Below are positions 7,105 through 11,227 of a stretch of DNA of 11,227 nt, in pieces. Within the stretch, counting starts at the first letter, position 1, and the number at the start of each line of letters is the position of its first letter. The position numbers and the translations under genes were made by a program. Source of the stretch: an uncultured Chloroflexota bacterium (lineage in GTDB: Bacteria > Chloroflexota > Dehalococcoidia > Lucifugimonadales > CAJWER01); the NCBI GenBank assembly GCA_913030785.1, contig CAJWER010000083.1, forward strand, positions 1-11,227, read 5' to 3'. Below the pieces are notes generated by a model that was given only the letters and a program-made list of their open reading frames with translations, was not told where the DNA came from and searched no databases.

Positions 7105-7614
7105 ATGCTGACTTACGCGCCCGTTCTCGTCCTAAACCAGAACTATCAGCCCTTCAACGTGTGCAACGCCCGCAGGGCCTTTGTCCTGCTGGGACTGGGG
7201 AAGGCCGAGTTGATGGCCAACGGTCGGGGCGATATACGTAGCGTGTCCATGGTCTTTCCCGTACCGTCGGTGATCCGTTTGATCTACATGGTCAAGCGGC
7301 CGCTCCTGCGACGACGCCTCTCGCGACGCGCCATATTCTTTCGGGACAAGTACACCTGCCAGTACTGCGGTTCGGAGTCCAAGACGCTGACCCTCGACCA
7401 CATCATCCCGCGGTCGAGGGGCGGCGCCCATGTCTGGGACAACGTCGTCAGCGCCTGCATTCCGTGCAACCACCGAAAGGCCGGATACAGCCTTGCGGAG
7501 TCCAGCATGAAGCTGCGACGCAAACCCGGCCCACCTCGCCCAGACCCCTTCTCGTTGTTCCGGCAGCGGACAATACTGGACGAGTGGCGCCCATTTATAC
7601 CCTGGTCGGCCTAG
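7105..7614 (+). CDS. HNH endonuclease family protein
   Basis: A 169-aa protein with a complete HNH/McrA-like zinc-finger nuclease core in its second half. CQYC (Cys85, Cys88) and CIPC (Cys118, Cys121) form the structural zinc site. The catalytic beta-beta-alpha motif is LDHIIPRSRGG with Asp98-His99, then Asn113 and His123. The first 80 residues are basic and contain VLVLNQNYQPFNVC, a start common to stand-alone bacterial HNH proteins of this length. The ATG has AGGG directly against it and AGGAG only 18 bases upstream, so translation may depend on coupling to cvpA. No restriction or phage genes are adjacent; a housekeeping or repair-type role is as likely as defence. The biological substrate is unknown. 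Confidence 0.88.
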   Translation: MLTYAPVLVLNQNYQPFNVCNARRAFVLLGLGKAELMANGRGDIRSVSMVFPVPSVIRLIYMVKRPLLRRRLSRRAIFFRDKYTCQYCGSESKTLTLDHIIPRSRGGAHVWDNVVSACIPCNHRKAGYSLAESSMKLRRKPGPPRPDPFSLFRQRTILDEWRPFIPWSA

Positions 7615-7646
7615 GCGGACCGGCTAAACACAGTGGCATCAACGAT

Positions 7647-8726
7647 CTACTGCCCGATCACATCCTCCATGACTCGGAGGACATTCCCTCCCAGCACCTT
7701 GCGCACATCGGCATCTGAATAACCCCTGCTGAGCATTTCCCCTGTCAGCACGGGGAACTTTGAGCAATCCTCGAGTCCGGTGGGAGTAAAGCCGATGACC
7801 CCGAAGTCGGAGCCCAGACCCACGTGGTCGATTCCGGCCACCTCGACCATGTGATCGATATGGTCCACTACTCCCTCGTATGACGGCAGCTTCAGCCCCT
7901 TGACAGGCTCCGCGAAAGGCTCCTTTTGCTGGGTGTCGAAGGCCATTACGGGGTCTGTTTCCAGCCCGTCTATCTGACGACGCAGCCCTTCGGAGACGAA
8001 TTCCGGCACGAATGTAGCGCACACGACGCCATTACCCTCGCCAACCGCCTTGATCTGGTCGTCACTCATGTTCCTGACGTGACCGCACAGTGACGAGGCG
8101 TTCGAGTGGGACGCCATGACAGGATTCTCTGTAGTCTCCATCGTGTCCCAAAAAGTCTTCACCGCTACGTGTGAGATATCCACGATCATGCCGATCCGGT
8201 CCATCTCCCGTACCACGTCATGCCCAAAGTCGCTCAGGCCGTCGTTCCGGGGCTCGTCTGCAATACCGTCGGCCCAGTTGTTGGTGTTGTTGTGAGTGAG
8301 GGTCATGTAGCGGGCCCCCAGACCATAGTAGGCGCGCAGCACACCTAGGTCGTCGTCGATGGAGTGGCCGCCCTCGACACAGACGACCGCAGCTAGCTTG
8401 CCCTCGGCCTTCAGGCTTCGTATATCGGCAGCCGTATAGGCCATCTCGATCTGGTCGCCGTTGCGTTCGCAGGTCTGGCGAACCGCGTCGATGAAGTCGA
8501 TTGTCCGACGTACTGCAGCCACCTGCGAGAACCGTTGCGGATTGGACCACGCCGCAAAGAACTGGGCCGTTACGCCGCCCTGCCTCATCTTGGGAAAAGT
8601 CACCTGACGGCCGTCAGTGTCCTCCGCCAGCTCCTCCCCTCGATCCACGACCCAGCCGATATCGTCGGAGTGCGTATCCACCACGATAGAGGAGAAATGA
8701 ACGTCTCGGGCCTGTTGTGTAATCAC
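7647..8726 (-). CDS. Membrane (renal-type) dipeptidase, peptidase family M19
   Basis: Zinc metallopeptidase of the amidohydrolase-fold M19 family, which cleaves dipeptides; members have a wide substrate range. The predicted metal ligands are present in order: His19-x-Asp21 (DTHSD), Glu118 (VEGGHS), His186 (DISH) and His207 (ASHS). Arg218 and Asp307 (GLGSDF) correspond to substrate and catalytic positions of the family. The length of 359 aa is typical. No signal peptide is visible, so the protein is probably cytoplasmic. The start is GTG at 8726 with GGGAG seven bases upstream inside AGGAGGGAG. The gene is monocistronic and convergent with the HNH gene; a perfect hairpin lies in its leader (8755-8775). 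Confidence 0.93.
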   Translation of the reverse strand: MITQQARDVHFSSIVVDTHSDDIGWVVDRGEELAEDTDGRQVTFPKMRQGGVTAQFFAAWSNPQRFSQVAAVRRTIDFIDAVRQTCERNGDQIEMAYTAADIRSLKAEGKLAAVVCVEGGHSIDDDLGVLRAYYGLGARYMTLTHNNTNNWADGIADEPRNDGLSDFGHDVVREMDRIGMIVDISHVAVKTFWDTMETTENPVMASHSNASSLCGHVRNMSDDQIKAVGEGNGVVCATFVPEFVSEGLRRQIDGLETDPVMAFDTQQKEPFAEPVKGLKLPSYEGVVDHIDHMVEVAGIDHVGLGSDFGVIGFTPTGLEDCSKFPVLTGEMLSRGYSDADVRKVLGGNVLRVMEDVIGQ

Positions 8727-8754
8727 TGTTGTGCTCCCTCCTGGGAATAGAGAA

Positions 8755-8775
8755 ATGGGCTCTCAAAGAGCCCAT
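8755..8775 (-). terminator. Perfect 9-bp hairpin with T-rich tail in the dipeptidase leader
   Basis: ATGGGCTCT (8755-8763) pairs exactly with AGAGCCCAT (8767-8775) around a three-base loop. On the minus strand it is followed by TTCTCTATT and then by the dipeptidase ribosome binding site. It could be an intrinsic terminator for transcription arriving from the right, or an attenuator of the dipeptidase gene. The T-tract is interrupted, so the strength is uncertain. Confidence 0.5.
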
Positions 8776-8861
8776 CGGAGCGTAACAGAAATAGACCAAC
8801 AGAACGAATACGCAGGCCCGACTAGCCCCACCAAAACCTGTGGTAGCATGGGCAACAATAC

Positions 8862-8931
8862 GGACAGGTTCTCAAGCGCAATCTGATCGGCTCGTAGCGG
8901 CAGGTAAACCCACGCAGGACAGGATCTCAAG
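8862..8931 (+). repeat. Direct repeat of a 15-mer, 55 bp apart
   Basis: GGACAGGTTCTCAAG (8862-8876) recurs as GGACAGGATCTCAAG (8917-8931) with a single mismatch. A 7-bp inverted pair, GTAGCGG (8894-8900) and CCGCTAC (8944-8950), overlaps the second copy. The surrounding 8776-8952 stretch has no convincing gene, so protein-binding sites or the remains of a mobile element are possible. Confidence 0.5.
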
Positions 8932-8952
8932 TAGAACAGGGAACCGCTACCC

Positions 8953-9027
8953 ATGGCTCCGAACGTCGATAACTACCTTCCGGGCCGGAATCCACGATAT
9001 CAGGGCTATGAAGAAAGTGATGATTGA
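8953..9027 (+). CDS. Very small ORF, 24 aa, uncertain
   Basis: ATG to TGA encodes a hydrophilic peptide rich in Asn, Tyr, Asp and Glu, beginning MAPNVDNYLPG and ending YEESDD. Its TGA overlaps a TTG that opens the next frame. The composition looks protein-like rather than random, but the length is too short for certainty and no clear ribosome binding site is present. It may be the first piece of the broken gene that follows. Confidence 0.2.
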   Translation: MAPNVDNYLPGRNPRYQGYEESDD

Positions 9028-9693
9028 GGCGACTGCCTCCGCCTCGGCACATGGTAGGGCTGATAGGGTCCGCCGCGGTCGTAATTATGCTCGGCTGGCT
9101 GGGCGTGATTGACTGGATGGATGATTAGGTGGATTTACCGGCCCTCCCCGTGCCAGATTTCGTCCAACGGCTTCTGGATGATGAAGACGACAGGCCCGCG
9201 AACCCGGCACGGATACCGCTGCCCGACCGACAGCCACGCATTTCGCCATGGAGCCGGAGTTGGTGTCGTCGGGCGCACAAGCCTGTACCAGCTCTGCCGA
9301 GTGCTTGGCATATTTAGCGATAGCGGAGTCCAACCTATCCGTAGCCGACTTGCGGCGAATACGGGCTGACAATAGGGAAGTGGAACGGCTAAGGAGATCT
9401 GGGCTCTTCATACCCGAATATGAGCCCTGTTCATCGTTAGGGGTACGTGACATCGATCCTATGAACCAGGCCCACGCAATTTGGTCGGGTACCCTGTCAC
9501 ATGCGAGGGCGATTCGTACTGGCTTTGCGTCAGACTGAGCACAGAGAACTTCATTGAGGTTCTGGAGTCCCACCGGCCACTGTGGCCTCGGCCTCTGGCC
9601 AAGACGCAGCTTCGCCTGTACGAAGCAGCGTACCGATTGAAGCAGTTCGGTCCCGTCACGAACCCCGACTCGCCGACACTAGTGGCTGACTGA
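9024..9693 (+). pseudogene. Patchwork of coding-like segments in three frames, probably a decayed gene or genes
   Basis: Frame A (9024-9128) encodes a short single-helix peptide (GSAAVVIMLGWLGVIDWMDD) ending in TAG. The same frame reopens at GTG 9129 with VDLPALPVPDFVQRLLDD and a Pro/Asp-rich stretch to about 9250. A second frame (from ATG 9248) gives SVADLRRIRADNREVERLRR and GLFIPEYEP. A third (9451-9693) gives SYWLCVRLSTENFIEVLES and LRLYEAAYRLKQFGP, with about 73% G/C at third codon positions by my count. Adjacent segments are protein-like only in successive frames, as expected of one membrane-anchored protein broken by a stop and two frameshifts. Several tiny genes, or sequencing error, remain possible. 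I recognise no family. Confidence 0.4.
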
Positions 9694-9782
9694 ACGGCAG
9701 TGGTCGCCGCCTGCACCCAACTCCCCGACCCCTGTCACAACAGAGTGACACCGCCGTCCTGGCGCGACGGCCACGCCCCGAG

Positions 9783-9947
9783 CTAGTCCGGCTCCGGAAT
9801 CGGCATGAAGACGCGGCGTGTCAAAAACAGCACGAAAAGCAGTACGGCGCCGGCAAGCAGCAGAGGGACGAAGTTCCCGAATAGACCCACAAAAAACAGG
9901 ACAACCGCAATCACGGACAGGAAAACGAACACCCAGTATTTAAGCAT
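9783..9947 (-). CDS. Small membrane protein, 54 aa, two transmembrane helices
   Basis: The product starts MLKYWVFVFLSVIAVVLFF and consists almost entirely of two hydrophobic helices (about residues 4-22 and 26-44) joined by a short GLFGNF turn. It ends with a basic TRR and a short acidic/Pro tail (PIPEPD), so the C-terminus is probably cytoplasmic. A longer frame reaches a TTG at 10037, but the extra 30 residues lack a ribosome binding site and do not look like a signal; ATG 9947 is preferred although its own Shine-Dalgarno is weak. An extended -10 box at 10054-10062 may drive it. Function unknown; no recognised family. Confidence 0.6.
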   Translation of the reverse strand: MLKYWVFVFLSVIAVVLFFVGLFGNFVPLLLAGAVLLFVLFLTRRVFMPIPEPD

Positions 9948-10053
9948 CGTGAAACGTCCAGCCCCGCGTGGGAGAGCGAACAGGTGCCCGGTCAAACCCG
10001 CTTCAGCAACTGCGATGACTCGCCAATAGCAGGGCAAGTTATCGCCAACTTAG

Positions 10054-10062
10054 GTTATACCA
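10054..10062 (-). promoter_or_regulatory. Possible extended -10 promoter for the small membrane protein
   Basis: On the minus strand TGGTATAAC provides a TG extension and a five-of-six -10 hexamer, in the same form as the tRNA-Arg(CCG) promoter. It would give a leader of about 100 bases to ATG 9947. No good -35 is seen. Confidence 0.35.
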
Positions 10063-10104
10063 GGCTACAACCAAGTAACGTCTCGAACGACTATGAAACG
10101 TGGA

Positions 10105-10368
10105 TCACGAGGGACACTTGTCCGGAGTCTGCCTCCAGTCACCCGCCCATCCCTTTGGTGGAAGGTCTTTGGGAAACACCTTGATGAGACCCTTCATCCC
10201 GTCATCATAGTGCTTGCCGCCGCTATCGAGCAACCCGTCGGTGACGTAGTAGTAATCATGATCGAAAGGTAGAACGCTGCGCCTCTCGAACCACTCGCCG
10301 TTGTCGCTGTAGGCATAGAGTGAATGGCGACCGTGGAGGAATGAGACAGAGAGCCGTGATAATGCCTC
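10105..10368 (-). pseudogene. Truncated gene: coding-like frame without a start codon
   Basis: Eighty-seven codons are open on the minus strand, ending in TGA (10107-10105) and bounded upstream by TAA (10371-10369). The sequence is convincingly protein-like: SLYAYSDNGEWFERRSVLPF, then DHDYYYVTDGLLDSGG, then KVFPKDLPPKGWAGDWRQTP, with strong G/C bias at third positions. No ATG, GTG or TTG lies in the first half; the earliest, a TTG, falls in the middle of the conserved-looking part. The N-terminal coding sequence therefore seems to be missing, and a plus-strand gene of different codon usage begins at 10397. Insertion of a mobile element near 10370 would explain both. The family is not recognised; only the C-terminal part remains. 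Confidence 0.55.
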
Positions 10369-10396
10369 TTACCTGCTCAGGCTCGACGCGATAAGC

Positions 10397-10963
10397 ATGG
10401 CGACTTTCGGTCGGCGTCTGTATCAACACGAGGCCAAGTGGGCGAGGCGTCTCAGAACAGCTATAGAAAGCCTCAGCCCGTGGCTACAGTATGTGATTGC
10501 CGGAGTTTATGCAGGCAGAGAGGTGGCAGCATACTTCTTAGGGGAGCAGAGACCATATACGGCCGACCTGGACGGCATCCTAGCCTACATGCCTTGGGAA
10601 AGAAAAAATGAATTGGCCTATCAGTGGGCCGTAGTCGGCGGAGCTGTCCCATACCCACTGGTGTTTGGGCCAAAGGACGCGAAAAAGATGGTGGATGCCA
10701 CCTACGCACTGATGAAAAACGAGGGCGAATCAGATTCGCTGAGGGAGAAAACTAGATATTGGAACTTTGCTCAACGCATGGTTGAATCCCTACCTCGCCG
10801 ACCACATCACCTCGACAAAGAGAAGTTTCCTTTCCGGGAGTGGTCCCTTCAGGCAGTCCTAAATTACTGGTCAGGAGAGTGGCCCGAGTTGGCAGCGGCA
10901 CCTGGCGATGGCATCAAAAAGGAGAATCATGAAAGGACGAATCCGAAGCCGGGGCAAGAATAG
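10397..10963 (+). CDS. Hypothetical protein, 188 aa, upstream of and overlapping an integrase gene
   Basis: I do not recognise this protein. It starts MATFGRRLYQHEAKWARRLR, is rich in Trp, Tyr, Arg and Lys, and has a moderately hydrophobic patch at about residues 30-50 (WLQYVIAGVYAGREVAAYFL) that could be one helix but is not a clear membrane segment. The C-terminal tail after residue 165 is Pro/Lys/Glu-rich and probably disordered. ATG 10397 is the first start after an in-frame stop at 10316; no strong ribosome binding site precedes it. Its codons (AGA, ATA, TTA, CTA, AAA) differ from the G/C-ending choice of the central genes, consistent with transfer. The last 35 bases overlap the integrase start in another frame, which implies translational coupling and a shared element. 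Confidence 0.65.
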   Translation: MATFGRRLYQHEAKWARRLRTAIESLSPWLQYVIAGVYAGREVAAYFLGEQRPYTADLDGILAYMPWERKNELAYQWAVVGGAVPYPLVFGPKDAKKMVDATYALMKNEGESDSLREKTRYWNFAQRMVESLPRRPHHLDKEKFPFREWSLQAVLNYWSGEWPELAAAPGDGIKKENHERTNPKPGQE

Positions 10964-11227
10964 CTGGGAACTCACCATCGATGTTGGCAGGGACGAACGA
11001 GGGAAACGGCAGCGCAGGTTTGTCAGCGTTAAGGGTAAGAAGTCCGACGCCCAGCGCCGATTGAGGGCGCTGTTGACAGCCATGGACCAAGGACTGCCAG
11101 TCGACAATAGTAAGATCACCGTACGAGAATACTTGGAACGATGGCTCGCCAGTCAGGCCGGGCTGGCTCCGCGAACCCTAAACGGGTATCGCGGATACGC
11201 CAATCGCTACTTAATACCCCACCTAGG
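10929..11227 (+). CDS. Tyrosine recombinase (phage-type integrase), N-terminal part, runs off the window
   Basis: The first 99 codons of a site-specific integrase are present. Residues 1-55 (starting MKGRIRSRGKNSWELTIDVG) form the basic, beta-rich arm-type DNA-binding domain; WELTIDVGRDERGKRQRRF is its typical core. Residues 62-99 (VREYLERWLASQ, then LAPRTLNGYRGYANRYLIPHL) open the SAM-like core-binding domain. The catalytic Arg-His-Arg-Tyr domain would follow, beyond the window; members are usually 350-400 aa. AAAGGAG (10918-10924) lies four bases before the ATG. The start overlaps the upstream 188-aa gene by 35 bases. This is the clearest mobile-element gene in the window. Confidence 0.88.
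   Translation, partial: MKGRIRSRGKNSWELTIDVGRDERGKRQRRFVSVKGKKSDAQRRLRALLTAMDQGLPVDNSKITVREYLERWLASQAGLAPRTLNGYRGYANRYLIPHL

Noticed and set aside
7105..7614. HNH gene considered as part of a restriction or phage-defence system
   Set aside because: No methyltransferase, specificity subunit or other defence gene is adjacent; it sits next to cvpA in an ordinary chromosomal setting.
7604..7621. Near-palindrome across the HNH stop codon, considered as a bidirectional terminator
   Set aside because: It has a mismatch, almost no loop and no T-run on either strand.
8840..9112. 90-aa plus-strand frame
   Set aside because: It crosses the direct repeats, has no ribosome binding site and gives a random-looking Arg/Ser/Ala-rich product.
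9085..9573. 162-aa minus-strand frame opposite the patchwork region
   Set aside because: No motif, no ribosome binding site, and composition typical of a chance frame; the plus strand shows more coding character, so I leave it out while noting the alternative.

Overview
The window reads as bacterial chromosome: fairly GC-rich, with ATG, GTG and TTG starts and clear Shine-Dalgarno sites. Housekeeping and metabolic genes sit in the middle and mobile-element signatures lie at both edges. The lipoprotein with collagen-like repeats, the CorC-type protein, the GlmU, CvpA and HNH proteins and the M19 dipeptidase would fit a Chloroflexota (Dehalococcoidia/SAR202-like) genome. That is an inference from style, not something the sequence proves.

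Left edge (1-875): a 174-aa protein of unknown function, then a stem-loop and a perfect tandem 10-bp repeat (TAGTGGGCAA twice), ending at the 3' end of a tRNA-Arg(CCU) gene on the minus strand. Repeats next to a tRNA 3' end suggest the attachment region of an integrated element lying to the left.

Middle (1100-8750): a D-2-hydroxyacid dehydrogenase gene lies between the two tRNA-Arg genes (CCU and CCG). Next come a secreted lipoprotein with a Gly-X-Y tract and two beta-sandwich-like repeats, under a strong-looking promoter, and convergent to it a minus-strand pair glmU - corC-like. GlmU makes UDP-GlcNAc for peptidoglycan; the CNNM/CorC protein is a membrane ion-transport-type protein. glmU has a TTGACA-18-TACGAT promoter and a leader hairpin. 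Diverging from glmU is a plus-strand pair, cvpA-like membrane protein and HNH endonuclease. Convergent to these is an M19 membrane-type dipeptidase whose leader carries a perfect 9-bp hairpin.

Right edge (8776-11227): a low-density, apparently decaying stretch. It holds a near-perfect 15-bp direct repeat, a patchwork of coding-like segments in different frames (8953-9693), a 54-aa two-helix membrane protein, and a coding-like minus-strand frame (10105-10368) with no usable start codon. After that come a 188-aa unknown protein and the first 99 codons of a tyrosine-recombinase integrase that runs off the window. The likely reading is a mobile element entering from the right with a junction near 10340-10396, beside remnants of older genes. 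I saw no CRISPR array, complete insertion sequence, rRNA gene or recognisable defence operon.
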